A stretch of DNA of 31,835 nt from JAGWRA01 sp035534615 (GCA_035534615.1 DATLRO010000094.1:1-31835), one strand, 5' to 3'; numbered from the stretch's first letter, positions 1-8,365 are shown. Program-made: numbers and translations. The notes: a model not told the origin generated them from the sequence alone.

Positions 1-1824
1 GACGCTGAACGTGTAGATCCCCTGCGGGCCGTTGATCGTCCAGAACGCGGCGCGGTCGGTCGGCACCTGTGCGAAGTACAGGCCGTAGCTGCCGCGGACG
101 ACCGTGCGCGGGTCGCCCTTCACGTCGTAGGCGAACCCGAGGCGCGGCGAGAACATCGTCGTGTCGTCGGTGAACGTCTGCCGGTCGTACCGGAGCCCCA
201 GGTTCAGCGTCAGATCGGACCGGATTGCAAAGTTGTCCTGCGCGAACGCCGCCACGTCCCACTCCTGCACCTGATAGGTGGCGTTGCCGAAGCTCTGCTG
301 GTAGCGCTGCACGTCGGCCGGCGTCAGGTCGGCGATCGGTGCCGTGGTCCCCGGCAGCAGCGTGAACTGGCCGAGCGTGAACGATCCGCCGGACTCCGTG
401 CCGTTCCCGCCGGACGTCGAATGAATGGCGTCGACGCCGACCTTCACATTGTGGCGTCCGTGCCACATCGTGAGGGTATCCTTCAGCTCGAACTGGTGGT
501 TGTAGAGCCGCGCCGCGCGCGATTCGCCCTGCGTGCCGAGCCCGGGGACGACGAACTGCGTCGACGGGGTGACCGAGGAGTACTGGGTGATGGGCGACGC
601 CCAGTCGACGCCGATATGCGCCTCGTTCAGCATCGAGCTCGACAGGATCGAGGTCTCCGACACGGCGCCGGAATAGGTGTCGCGCGTGAACACCCGGGCC
701 GCGCTCGGAAGATTCAGCCCGCCGACATCGTCGCTGGGATTGGTATTGCGGTAGTTCTGCGTGTTCGCCTTGAAGGTCAGGCTGTTGTTGGCGTCCAGAT
801 GCGCGTCGACGCGCCCGTCGAAGAGCTCCTGGTGCATCGTGCCCGTGTAGGTGCCCGGCGAGAGCGGCGAGGTGATCGTCGTGTTGCGGTGCGCGTCGTC
901 GTACTCGCCGGAAAGGAAGTAGAACGCGCGGTCCCGTACGATCGGCCCACCCAGCGTGAACGCCCCCTGACCGAGGCGATCCGCATTGGACGTCGCCGCC
1001 AGCGGCGCTTTCGCTTCCAGGCCGCCCGGCTTCCACAGGCCCAGCACGTCGCCGCGCAGCGTGTTCGTCCCCGACTTCGTCACGATGTTGACCGCCGCCC
1101 CCGATCCGCCGCCGTACTCGACCGAGAAGCCGTTGGTGAGCACGGTCATTTCCTGCACGGCGTCCAGCGGCACGTCCGTGAAGATCGTCTGCCGCGCCCA
1201 GGAGTCGTCCGCGGAGAGGCCGTCGATCGTGTACGAGGTCTCGCGCCGGCCGGCGCCGTTGATCTCGAACAACGTGTTGCCGATGGCGGTGTCGCCAATC
1301 GTCCTGGCCGGGACGACGGCCGAATTGAGCAGCGGCAGCGCCGTCAGCGCCCGGCCGAGCACCGGAATGCTCGCGATCTCCTGGGCGTTGAGCCGGATGC
1401 CGGTCTGCGGCGTGTTGCGCTGGATGGCGTGCGTCGTGCCGACCACCGTCACCGAGGTGCTGCCGCCGGCCGCGTGCAGGGTGACCTTGACGCTGGCCGA
1501 CTCGCCCGCCCGGAGACTGATTTGCTTGAAGGTGCTGGAATTGAAGCCCGCCAGCGAGAAGGTGAGCGTGTACTCACCGGAAAGCGGGAGCGCGGCCAGC
1601 GTGTAGTAGCCGCCGTGGTCGGTCACGGTCTGACGTGTCTGGCCGGTCGCCGTGTTCGTCGCGACGACCACCACGCCCGGAAGGACCCCTCCGGTCTGGT
1701 CCACGACCTGCCCGCGGATGGTTCCCGTGTCGAGCCCCTGCGCGGAGGCAGGTGCAGCATGGGCCGCCCAGCAGGCGACGAGAAGGGCGGCCAGCAGGCG
1801 GCCGCGAGAGCGAAACAGGGGCAT
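1..1824 (-). CDS. TonB-dependent receptor, Oar-like, tandem copy 1 (3' end outside window)
   Basis: Outer-membrane receptor/transporter; substrate unknown. The frame is open from an ATG at 1824 to the window edge, giving the first 608 residues; the rest of the barrel lies outside. The ATG has a GAGGAG ribosome site 5 nt upstream, preferred over an in-frame ATG at 1854 that lacks one. A signal peptide (about residues 1-27, ending in ASAQ) is followed by a carboxypeptidase-regulatory-like domain (about 30-115, motif TIRGQVVDQTGGVLPG), a plug (YTIDGLSADDSWARQ, then GAAVNIVTKSGTN) and barrel strands. It is a close paralogue of the receptor at 2074-4929 over its whole visible length and in the same orientation, so it is one half of a tandem duplication. 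The family assignment is secure. The ligand cannot be read from the sequence. Confidence 0.93.
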   Translation of the reverse strand, partial: MPLFRSRGRLLAALLVACWAAHAAPASAQGLDTGTIRGQVVDQTGGVLPGVVVVATNTATGQTRQTVTDHGGYYTLAALPLSGEYTLTFSLAGFNSSTFKQISLRAGESASVKVTLHAAGGSTSVTVVGTTHAIQRNTPQTGIRLNAQEIASIPVLGRALTALPLLNSAVVPARTIGDTAIGNTLFEINGAGRRETSYTIDGLSADDSWARQTIFTDVPLDAVQEMTVLTNGFSVEYGGGSGAAVNIVTKSGTNTLRGDVLGLWKPGGLEAKAPLAATSNADRLGQGAFTLGGPIVRDRAFYFLSGEYDDAHRNTTITSPLSPGTYTGTMHQELFDGRVDAHLDANNSLTFKANTQNYRNTNPSDDVGGLNLPSAARVFTRDTYSGAVSETSILSSSMLNEAHIGVDWASPITQYSSVTPSTQFVVPGLGTQGESRAARLYNHQFELKDTLTMWHGRHNVKVGVDAIHSTSGGNGTESGGSFTLGQFTLLPGTTAPIADLTPADVQRYQQSFGNATYQVQEWDVAAFAQDNFAIRSDLTLNLGLRYDRQTFTDDTTMFSPRLGFAYDVKGDPRTVVRGSYGLYFAQVPTDRAAFWTINGPQGIYTFSV

Positions 1825-1887
1825 GAGGACTCCTCGACCGACAATGACGAACATTAATTCGTGAGAGATGTTACGCAGCCGCACCGA

Positions 1888-1913
1888 TCTACTACCAGCT
1901 GCCGTAATTCAGC
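1888..1913 (-). promoter_or_regulatory. Conserved 26-bp element upstream of receptor copy 1
   Basis: This 26-bp block matches 22 of 26 bases of 5027-5052, the equivalent position upstream of receptor copy 2. It lies 64 bp from the start codon here and 98 bp there. The flanking non-coding sequence is otherwise dissimilar, so the block looks selected. On the minus strand it reads CTGGTAGTAG preceded by a TAC-GGC pair. Its function is unknown: it could be an operator, part of a promoter, or the tail of a short leader peptide. Confidence 0.4.
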
Positions 1914-2073
1914 GGGCGACGAGCGGGGAGGGGGCGGCAGGAAGACGGACGCCGCCCGGCAGGCAGACAGACGCGCGGTTCGCTCGCCCACCGGATGAGC
2001 CGGGCCGGAATGTGGCAGCTGACCGTCGCCCGCAGTTCGAGGGCCGTGATCGGATGCTCACCCGGTTCCGGTC

Positions 2074-4929
2074 TCAGAACACCAGCCGGGCGATGAGCTG
2101 GAACTCGCGGCCCGGCCCGACACCGCTGAGACCGCCGGTCGGCTGGCCGAATGTCGCGAGCGCGCGGCCCGTGACGCTGTTCCCGTAGACACCGTTGTAG
2201 CCATAGATGTCCGCGTGGTTGAAGACGTTGAACGCTTCAATCCGCAGCTGCAGCCGGTAACCGGCGCCGACCGCGAACACCCGCTCGATGAACGGCGAGA
2301 CGTCGTACAACGGGCGTCCGACGCCGCTGTTCCGCTCGACCAGCACGCCGTCGACGATCGGCCGGTCGGAGCGCGGCGACCCGTCGCCGTTGTTGTCCAC
2401 CCCGGTCGTGATGTTGTAGGGCATGCCGGACCCGAGCGTCGCCACGCCGCCGACGCTCAGCTGCGGCAGGGCCCACGACCCGCTGATCACCGCGCGATGC
2501 CGCTCGTTCAGGATGTTCGGCCCCCGCTCCACCGCCCCGGTGAAATTCGGATCGTTCGGGTCCTGCTGCGGGACGTCCGGGTCGACGGTGTCGGTCGCGT
2601 TCGAGAAGGTGTAGCCGGCCCGCAGAAACACCCCGTGGCTGAAGCGCCTCGACACGTTCAGCTGCACGGCGTCGTAGTCGGCGACGCCGTCGTTGACGAA
2701 CGTGATGATCTGCCGGTAGCCGCCCGGCACCGGCGTGATCGGCCGCGTGGCGTCGGCCGCCGCCGCCGACCGGACCTGACCGGGGGCCGTCCGGACGAAC
2801 GGCGCCGGCGAATTCACGTCGAGCGGCCGCACGATGTGCGTCGTGTGGGCATGGACGTAGTCGACGCTCGCGAACCAGTGCGCCGCCAGCTCGCGCTCGA
2901 TGCCGACGGTCGCCTGCTGCGTCCAGGGATTGAGCAGCGTGTCGGGATAGCCCTTCAGCGCCGAGACATCGAAGAACCGGCTCAGATACGCCGCCTCGCC
3001 CGGCCGCACGAAGATGGAGCGCGCCGGCAGCACGGCGCCGGCCGGCAGCGACGCCAGCGGCTGCAGGTTCGCCGGAAACCCGTACTGCCCGGGGGCCACG
3101 CTGAACGTGTAGAGCCCTTCGGGCCCGTTGATCGTCCAGTCGGCCGCCAGGTTCGCCGGCACGTCCGAGTAGTAGATGCCGTACCCGCCCCGGATGACGG
3201 TCTTCGGATCGCCCTTCGGGTTGTACGCGAACCCGAGCCGCGGCGACCACATCGTCGTGTCGTCGGTGAACGTCTGGCGGTCGTACCGGAGGCCGAGGTT
3301 GAGCGTCAGGTCGCGGCGCACCGACACGTTGTCCTGCGCGAAGGCCGACCAGTTCCATTCGCGGACCTGGTAGGACGCGCTGCCGAAGCTCTGCTGATAC
3401 CGCTGGACGTCGGCGATCGTCAGATCGGCCGTCGGCGTCGTCACGCCCGGCAGCAGCGTGAACTGCCCGAGCGTGAACGCCGACCCGAACTCCGTGCCGT
3501 CGCCGCCCGACGTGGAATGAATCGCGTCGACGCCGACCTTCAGGTTGTGCCGGCCGCGTGCGATCGTCAGCGTGTCCTTCAGCTCGAACTGGTGGTTGTA
3601 GAGCCGCGCGGCGCGCGACTCCCCCTGCGTCCCCAGGCCCGGCACCACGTACTGCGTCGACGGGCTGGCCGGCGAAAACTGCGTGATTGGCGATGCCCAG
3701 TCGACTCCCACGTGCACCTGGTTCAGGACCGAGTCGGACAGAATCGCGGTCTCCGACAGGTGACCGGCGTAGGCGTTGCGCCGGAACACCCGCCCCGTGC
3801 TCGGCAGATTCAGCCCGCCGACGACGTCGTTCGGGTTCGTGTTGGAGTAGTTGTCGGTGTTGACCTGGAGGGTCAGCGAGTGACGGGCGTTGAGGCGGCT
3901 GTCGACCCGGCCGTCGAACAGGCCCCGCCGGCCGCGGCCGGTGTAGACGCCGGGCGCCAGCGGCGACGTGACGGTCGAATTGCGGAGCTGGTACGTGTAC
4001 TCGCCGGACAGGAAGTAGTACGTCCGGTCCCTGACCAGCGGACCGCCCAGCGCGAAGCTCCCCTGACCGAGCCGATCCGCGCTCGACGTCGCCGCCAGCG
4101 GCGCCCTGGCCTCGAGGCCGCCCGGCCTCCACATGCCGACCACGTCCCCGTGAACCTCGTTCGTCCCCGACTTCGTCACGATGTCGACCGCCGCCCCCGA
4201 CGTCCGCCCGTATTCGGCGGAGAAGCCGTTGGTCAGGACGGTGAACTCCTGCACCGCGTCCAGCGGCACGTTCGTGAACACCGTCTGCCGGCCCCACGCG
4301 TCGTCCGCGGAGGCGCCGTCGATCGTGTACGTCGTCTGGCGCCGGCCCGCGCCGTCCACGACGAACAACGTGTTGCCGAGGAACAGGTCGCCGGTCGTCT
4401 TCGCCGGCCGGACGGACGGGTCGAGCAGCGCCAGGCTCGTCAGCGCCCGGCCGGGGACCGGCGTGTTGTCGATCTCGCGCGCGTCCAGCCGGGTCCCGAT
4501 CTGCGCCGTGTCGGTCCGGACGCCGCTCGTGGTCCCGTACACCGTGACCTCGCTCGTGCCGCCGGCCGCCTCGAGGATGACGTCGACCGCGGCCGACTCA
4601 CCGGCCCGCAGTCCGATGTGGTCGACTGTCCTCGACGTGAAGCCCGCCTTCGAGAAGACGATTCGGTACTCGCCGGTCAGCGGCAGCGCGGCCACCGTGT
4701 AGTAGCCGCCCGGATCGGTGACCGTCTGCCGGGTCTGCCCCGTCGCCGTGTTCGTGACGAGGACCTGCACCCCGGGGACGACGCCGCCCGTCTGATCGAC
4801 GACCTGCCCGCGGATGGTCGCCGTGTCGAGCGCCTGGGCGTCGGCCATGGCCGGCGCCGCCAGCCAGCAGGCGAACAGGGCGGCGGCAAACGCCGGCCGG
4901 GGGGTGGAACGGCGGTGTCCACGAATCAT
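2074..4929 (-). CDS. TonB-dependent receptor, Oar-like, tandem copy 2
   Basis: Complete 951-aa outer-membrane receptor/transporter. A signal peptide (about 1-31, ending ADAQA) precedes a carboxypeptidase-regulatory-like domain (about 37-120, TIRGQVVDQTGGVVPG), a plug domain (about 125-245, with YTIDGASADDAWGRQ and GAAVDIVTKSGTN) and a beta-barrel running to a terminal aromatic (LIARLVF), as expected for an outer-membrane protein. The ATG at 4929 has an AGGGA ribosome site about 8 nt upstream. It lies 259 bp downstream of the M56 protease gene and 250 bp upstream of the paralogous receptor, all on the same strand. Such receptors are numerous in Acidobacteriota and are usually taken to import glycans, peptides or siderophores. 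The substrate here is not known. Confidence 0.95.
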   Translation of the reverse strand: MIRGHRRSTPRPAFAAALFACWLAAPAMADAQALDTATIRGQVVDQTGGVVPGVQVLVTNTATGQTRQTVTDPGGYYTVAALPLTGEYRIVFSKAGFTSRTVDHIGLRAGESAAVDVILEAAGGTSEVTVYGTTSGVRTDTAQIGTRLDAREIDNTPVPGRALTSLALLDPSVRPAKTTGDLFLGNTLFVVDGAGRRQTTYTIDGASADDAWGRQTVFTNVPLDAVQEFTVLTNGFSAEYGRTSGAAVDIVTKSGTNEVHGDVVGMWRPGGLEARAPLAATSSADRLGQGSFALGGPLVRDRTYYFLSGEYTYQLRNSTVTSPLAPGVYTGRGRRGLFDGRVDSRLNARHSLTLQVNTDNYSNTNPNDVVGGLNLPSTGRVFRRNAYAGHLSETAILSDSVLNQVHVGVDWASPITQFSPASPSTQYVVPGLGTQGESRAARLYNHQFELKDTLTIARGRHNLKVGVDAIHSTSGGDGTEFGSAFTLGQFTLLPGVTTPTADLTIADVQRYQQSFGSASYQVREWNWSAFAQDNVSVRRDLTLNLGLRYDRQTFTDDTTMWSPRLGFAYNPKGDPKTVIRGGYGIYYSDVPANLAADWTINGPEGLYTFSVAPGQYGFPANLQPLASLPAGAVLPARSIFVRPGEAAYLSRFFDVSALKGYPDTLLNPWTQQATVGIERELAAHWFASVDYVHAHTTHIVRPLDVNSPAPFVRTAPGQVRSAAAADATRPITPVPGGYRQIITFVNDGVADYDAVQLNVSRRFSHGVFLRAGYTFSNATDTVDPDVPQQDPNDPNFTGAVERGPNILNERHRAVISGSWALPQLSVGGVATLGSGMPYNITTGVDNNGDGSPRSDRPIVDGVLVERNSGVGRPLYDVSPFIERVFAVGAGYRLQLRIEAFNVFNHADIYGYNGVYGNSVTGRALATFGQPTGGLSGVGPGREFQLIARLVF

Positions 4930-5026
4930 GGTGGATTCCCTGAGAGAACGTGTGAAGCGGCCCGGGAGGCGGTGTGCGCGCCGGAGCCGCAGGCCCGATG
5001 GTCAGGATCGTACAAAGCTCAGCAGT

Positions 5027-5052
5027 TCTACTACCAGATGCCGTAGTCGAGC
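5027..5052 (-). promoter_or_regulatory. Conserved 26-bp element upstream of receptor copy 2
   Basis: Second copy of the block at 1888-1913 (22 of 26 bases identical). This copy contains an inverted repeat ACTAC-N8-GTAGT (5030-5034 and 5043-5047). In the first copy the right arm is GTAAT, so the dyad is imperfect there. It sits between a BlaI-M56 pair and a receptor gene, so a BlaI-family operator is one possibility. BlaI operators are built from inverted TACA/TGTA-type half sites, which this only loosely resembles, and no copy was found upstream of the blaI-like gene itself. Confidence 0.4.
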
Positions 5053-5188
5053 TGGCTGCGGCCCCACGGGCGGCCGGGAGGAATCACTGGAAGCCGGAAG
5101 GCGGACCGGGACCGATCACGAACGCAGGCGCGTTGGTTCAGCCGCGCTCGGAGCGCGGGCGGAGGGCGCGGGTCGTGCTGATCGGGGT

Positions 5189-6160
5189 TCAGGCGAAGAA
5201 GCGGACGAGCGATTCGCTCGCCTGCTGGATGGCGTACGGGAGCACGTGGCTGCAGGCGAGCGCCAGCGCCAGTGCGACGACCAGCGCAAGGCCCGCGCGG
5301 AGGCCGAACGCCGGCGCCCCGTCGGCGGGCGACACCGGACCGGCGGCCAGCCGCCGGACGCGCGCGGCGATGTCGCCGCCGTCGTGCAGCGAGCTGTACG
5401 GCAGGCTGGCGGCGACCGGCACGGGCGCCAGTCGGGCGACTTTCACCAGCGCCGAGGCGAGATCGAGGCGGCGGGCGCCGTTGCCGGCGGTGGCGTGCGC
5501 GTCGGCCGCCAGTTCGGTCAGCCGCACCCACTCCTGCTGCAGCGCCCGGCCCGGCCGGCCGAACGCCAGCGCATCCGGGCAGCAGATGAACGCCAGCCGC
5601 TTCAGGTTGTCCCACGACGACCGGTGGCCGATCTCGTGGGCGACGGTCGCCTGCAGTTCGGCCGGCGTCAGGCGCTCGACGACCTGGCGGGCGATGAACA
5701 GCTGCGGCCGCGCGAGGCCGACGAGCGACACGACGGGGAATTCGTCACGCACCGTGAAGGCCGGCAGCGGATCGTCGACCGCCAGCGGACTGGCGCCCGC
5801 CATCCAGCGGGCGGCCTGCTGCCGGGCGTGGCGGAGCGCCACGACGCCGCGCCGGACGGCGCTGCCGAGGAGCACGATGGCCGCGAGCGCGAGCAGGAAG
5901 AGGACCGGACCGATCGCTTCGACCGTGTCGCGCGGCTCGAAATGCCAGAACGCCGGCGCGAACACGACCGTGACGAACAGCCCGGCGATCACCGTCGGCG
6001 CGACCCGCAGGGCGAGCAGCAGCCGCGCCCGCGCCGCGGGGCGGCCCGTCCAGACGTCGCGCGTGACACGCGCGGCCGCCAGCACGAGCAGCGAGCCGGC
6101 CAGGTTGGCCGCGAGGAACCAGGCGAGCCCGAGCGTGACCGCCAGCTCGATGAACTTCAT
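5189..6160 (-). CDS. M56 (BlaR1-type) membrane metalloprotease, no sensor domain
   Basis: Integral-membrane zinc metalloprotease of the M56 family, 323 aa, expected to act at the inner membrane, where family members control or cleave a partner BlaI repressor. The zinc motif HEIGH is at residues 175-179 and the downstream acidic motif ELAAD (216-220) supplies the likely third ligand. Hydrophobic segments lie near 5-30, 52-72, 83-100 and 285-305. The protein stops after the last membrane segment, with no penicillin-binding sensor as in BlaR1/MecR1 and no TonB C-terminus. The ATG at 6160 shares one base with the TGA of the upstream blaI-like gene (TGATG), indicating translational coupling. The signal is unknown. 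The receptor gene follows on the same strand and may be a target. Confidence 0.9.
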   Translation of the reverse strand: MKFIELAVTLGLAWFLAANLAGSLLVLAAARVTRDVWTGRPAARARLLLALRVAPTVIAGLFVTVVFAPAFWHFEPRDTVEAIGPVLFLLALAAIVLLGSAVRRGVVALRHARQQAARWMAGASPLAVDDPLPAFTVRDEFPVVSLVGLARPQLFIARQVVERLTPAELQATVAHEIGHRSSWDNLKRLAFICCPDALAFGRPGRALQQEWVRLTELAADAHATAGNGARRLDLASALVKVARLAPVPVAASLPYSSLHDGGDIAARVRRLAAGPVSPADGAPAFGLRAGLALVVALALALACSHVLPYAIQQASESLVRFFA

Positions 6161-6603
6161 CACCGCTCCTGCTCCCCGAGCGCCCGCCGCTTCTCGTGCA
6201 CCAGGCGTTCCAGGTCGTCCAGCAGTTCGCGGTCCCGATCGCCGACCGCGTCGACGAGGCTGGAGAGCGCGGGCAGCAGCGGGCGGCGGTCCTGCAGCAG
6301 CGAGTCGAGCAGCCCGCTCGCCACCGCCTGCCGGATGTCCTCCCGCGACACCGCCGGGCTGTAGGCGAACGCGCGCCCGACCTTGCGGCGGCCCAGCAGG
6401 CCTTTCTTGAACAGCCGGTCGAGCGTGGTCATCAGGGTCGTGTACGCCACCTCGTCGCCGAACTGCGACAGGACGTCGCGCACCGTCACCTCGCCCCGCG
6501 CCCACACGACATCCATCGTGCGCTGTTCGAGCGCACCGAGCGCCGACCCGGCCAGGTCGCGCGGCGCTTTGAAGCCCCAGAGCAGGAAGCGGCGTTTGCT
6601 CAT
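6160..6603 (-). CDS. BlaI/MecI-family transcriptional repressor
   Basis: Winged-helix repressor of the BlaI/MecI/CopY family, 147 aa from the ATG at 6603. The DNA-binding part (about residues 22-90) shows the family pattern: LGALEQRTMDVVWARGEVTVRDV, then YTTLMTTLDRLFKKGLL followed by GRAFAYSP. The rest is the helical dimerisation region that contains the protease-cleavage site in characterised members. An in-frame GTG at 6636 could add 11 residues; neither start has a clear ribosome site, and the ATG fits the family length better. It is coupled to the M56 gene by a 1-nt overlap, the standard two-gene regulatory pair. It probably represses its own operon and possibly the downstream receptor genes. 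Confidence 0.92.
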   Translation of the reverse strand: MSKRRFLLWGFKAPRDLAGSALGALEQRTMDVVWARGEVTVRDVLSQFGDEVAYTTLMTTLDRLFKKGLLGRRKVGRAFAYSPAVSREDIRQAVASGLLDSLLQDRRPLLPALSSLVDAVGDRDRELLDDLERLVHEKRRALGEQER

Positions 6604-6681
6604 CAGATCAGCAGGTGACCGCTGCCAGTCTAGCACGTGACGCGGGCAGGCGACGCCCGGTGCCGGCCGGCCCTCCCGGGG

Positions 6682-7584
6682 TCATCCGTAGATCTCCGTC
6701 AGGGCCTCGTCGAGGCGCCGGTACCGGAACGTGAACCCGAGCGCGAGCGCGCGGGCGGGGAGGGCGCGCTGGCCGTCCAGCGCGATCGTCGCCATCTCGC
6801 CGAGGGCGAGCCGGACGGCGAACGCCGGCGCGCGCAGCCAGCTGGGCCGGCCGAGGGCGCGGCCGAGCGCGGCGCAGAACGCGGCGTTCGTCACCGGCGT
6901 GGGCGCGGTGCCATTGATCGGGCCGGTCGCCGCCGGCGTGTCGATCATCCAGACGACGAGGCGGACCCAGTCGGCGAGATGGATCCACGGCATGTACTGC
7001 CGGCCGGATCCGATCGGCCCGCCGATGTACAGCCTGAACGGGAGGGCCATCTGGACGAGGGCGCCGCCGTCGCGGCCGAGGACGAGCCCGGTGCGGAGGC
7101 AGGTGACGCGCGTTCCGGCGCCGGCGGCCCGCTCGGCGGCCCGCTCCCAGCCGACGCACAGCCGCGCGGCGAATCCGGAGCCGGGGCCGGTCTCCTCGGT
7201 GACCTCCTCGTCGCCGTGCGCGCCGTAATAGCCGACGGCGGAGGAGCTGAGGAGGACGGCCGGCGGGGTGGGGGCGGCGTCGATGGCGGCGACGAGGCTG
7301 TCGGTGGCGAGGAGGCGGCTGGTGACGAGGCGGCGCTTCCGGGCGGCCGACCAGCGGTGCGCGGTCAGGGGCTCGCCGGCGAGGTTGATCACGGCGTCGG
7401 CGTGATCGACGGCGGCGGCCCACGGGCCGGGCTGACCGTTCGGGGTCCAGTGGCGGTCGCGGATCGGGCCGCGCGCGCGGTCGGGGCCGCGGGTGAGGAC
7501 GGTGATCTCGTGTCCGGCGGCGGCGAGGGTGTCGCAGAGCGGGCGGCCGAGGAAGCCGGAGCCGCCGGCGACGACGATGCGCAT
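6682..7584 (-). CDS. TIGR01777/YfcH-type NAD(P)-dependent epimerase
   Basis: Cytoplasmic Rossmann-fold protein of the extended/atypical SDR family TIGR01777 (YfcH, SDR39U1), 300 aa, full length. The nucleotide-binding motif GGSGFLG is at residues 7-13, the central motif SSSAVGYYG carries the family tyrosine, and the C-terminal DUF1731 region is recognisable (RALPARALALGFTFRY, ending LTEIYG). The ATG at 7584 has a GGAGG ribosome site 7 nt upstream. The substrate is unknown for the family; nucleotide-sugar or cell-division roles have been suggested elsewhere but not proven. It is divergent from the efflux operon and 78 bp upstream of the blaI-like gene on the same strand, so weak co-transcription with that gene is possible. 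Confidence 0.93.
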   Translation of the reverse strand: MRIVVAGGSGFLGRPLCDTLAAAGHEITVLTRGPDRARGPIRDRHWTPNGQPGPWAAAVDHADAVINLAGEPLTAHRWSAARKRRLVTSRLLATDSLVAAIDAAPTPPAVLLSSSAVGYYGAHGDEEVTEETGPGSGFAARLCVGWERAAERAAGAGTRVTCLRTGLVLGRDGGALVQMALPFRLYIGGPIGSGRQYMPWIHLADWVRLVVWMIDTPAATGPINGTAPTPVTNAAFCAALGRALGRPSWLRAPAFAVRLALGEMATIALDGQRALPARALALGFTFRYRRLDEALTEIYG

Positions 7585-7655
7585 GAGGGGCCTCCGTGGG
7601 CGTCTGCGGGCATCTTAGGCCGGGCGGGGGCGGGGGGCAAGGCGGGGGCGGGCGC

Positions 7656-7684
7656 TTGACAGCCGGCGGGCGCCGGTGTTAACT
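7656..7684 (+). promoter_or_regulatory. Predicted sigma-70 promoter of the tetR-efflux operon
   Basis: A perfect -35 box TTGACA (7656-7661) is followed after 17 bp by TTAACT (7679-7684), a weak -10 that overlaps the palindromic operator. Transcription would begin around 7691, leaving about 6 nt before the ATG at 7697. The first gene would thus be read from an almost leaderless mRNA, which agrees with the absence of a Shine-Dalgarno sequence. Confidence 0.6.
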
Positions 7685-7697
7685 AACTGGTTAGTTA
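7680..7697. promoter_or_regulatory. Perfect 18-bp palindromic operator over the tetR start
   Basis: TAACTAAC-TG-GTTAGTTA is a perfect inverted repeat with 8-bp arms and a 2-bp centre. It overlaps the -10 box and ends on the first base of the tetR ATG. It stands out as an AT-rich island in a very GC-rich region. Its position directly at a TetR-family gene heading an exporter operon makes autorepression by that protein the obvious inference. Confidence 0.8.
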
Positions 7698-8365
7698 TGA
7701 AGAGCGCCCGGCGCGACTCCCGCACCCGCATCCTCGACGCCGCCCGCCGGACGTTCGCCGCCCGCGGCTACACCGGCGCCGGCGTCGACCACATCGCCCG
7801 CCTCGCCCGCGTCAACAAGGCGATGATCTACTACCACTTCGCCAGCAAGCAGACCCTCTACCGCACCGTCCTCCAGGAACTGTTCGCCGCCCTCGCCGAC
7901 CACCTCCGCGCCGTCCTCGACCGCCCCGACCCGCCCGCCGTCCGCCTCGACCGCCTCATCGCCGCCATCGCCGCGTTCGTACAGGAACGCCCCTACTTCC
8001 CCCGGATCATGCTCCGCGAGATCGCCGAGGGCGGCACCCGCCTGGACCAGGAGACGCTCCGCCTCATGAGCGCCCTGCCCCAGGTCACCGCCGCCATCAT
8101 CGCGCAGGGGCGCACCGACGGCACGTTCCGCGACGTGCACCCGCTGCTCACCTACTTCAGCGTCATGGGCCCCATCGTCATGTTCCTCGGCAGCGCCCCG
8201 ATCCGTGAGCAGTTCGCGCAGCGCCTCCTCGTGCCGGGCGCCGGCGTCGACCCGGACGCCTTCATCGGCCACCTGCAGGAATTCGTGCAGCGCGGCGTCG
8301 CCGCCGGCGCGGCCGCCCGCGCGGCATCCGCCGCCGCTCCGCCCCGCCGGAGGACCACCGTATGA
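7697..8365 (+). CDS. TetR/AcrR-family repressor of the efflux operon
   Basis: DNA-binding repressor, 222 aa. Residues about 7-55 form the TetR helix-turn-helix (RTRILDAARRTFAARGY, then AMIYYHFASKQTLY); the rest is the ligand/dimerisation domain. The ATG at 7697 is chosen over an upstream in-frame GTG at 7676 because the GTG lies upstream of the predicted transcription start. There is no Shine-Dalgarno sequence, consistent with a leaderless transcript. The last bases overlap the next gene (ATGA). In E. coli the equivalent ybhGFSR locus is headed by the TetR-family protein CecR. The role here is inferred from that arrangement and from the palindrome on its own start. The inducer is unknown. The last 25 or so residues are Ala/Arg-rich and probably disordered. 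Confidence 0.93.
   Translation: MKSARRDSRTRILDAARRTFAARGYTGAGVDHIARLARVNKAMIYYHFASKQTLYRTVLQELFAALADHLRAVLDRPDPPAVRLDRLIAAIAAFVQERPYFPRIMLREIAEGGTRLDQETLRLMSALPQVTAAIIAQGRTDGTFRDVHPLLTYFSVMGPIVMFLGSAPIREQFAQRLLVPGAGVDPDAFIGHLQEFVQRGVAAGAAARAASAAAPPRRRTTV

Noticed and set aside
2215..5046. Long plus-strand open frame opposite receptor copy 2
   Set aside because: Arg/Val/Asp-rich translation without domains, fully covering a clear receptor gene on the other strand; the same effect is seen opposite receptor copy 1 (421-1857).
5031..5130. Short leader peptide ending LDYGIW, paralogous to LNYGSW upstream of copy 1
   Set aside because: No start codon with a ribosome site is found in this frame downstream of the M56 stop, so a real peptide cannot be supported. 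The block is kept only as a conserved element.
5189..6603. Beta-lactam resistance sensor (BlaR1/BlaI) system
   Set aside because: The M56 protein lacks the penicillin-binding sensor domain and no beta-lactamase gene is nearby. Only the family relationship is supported.
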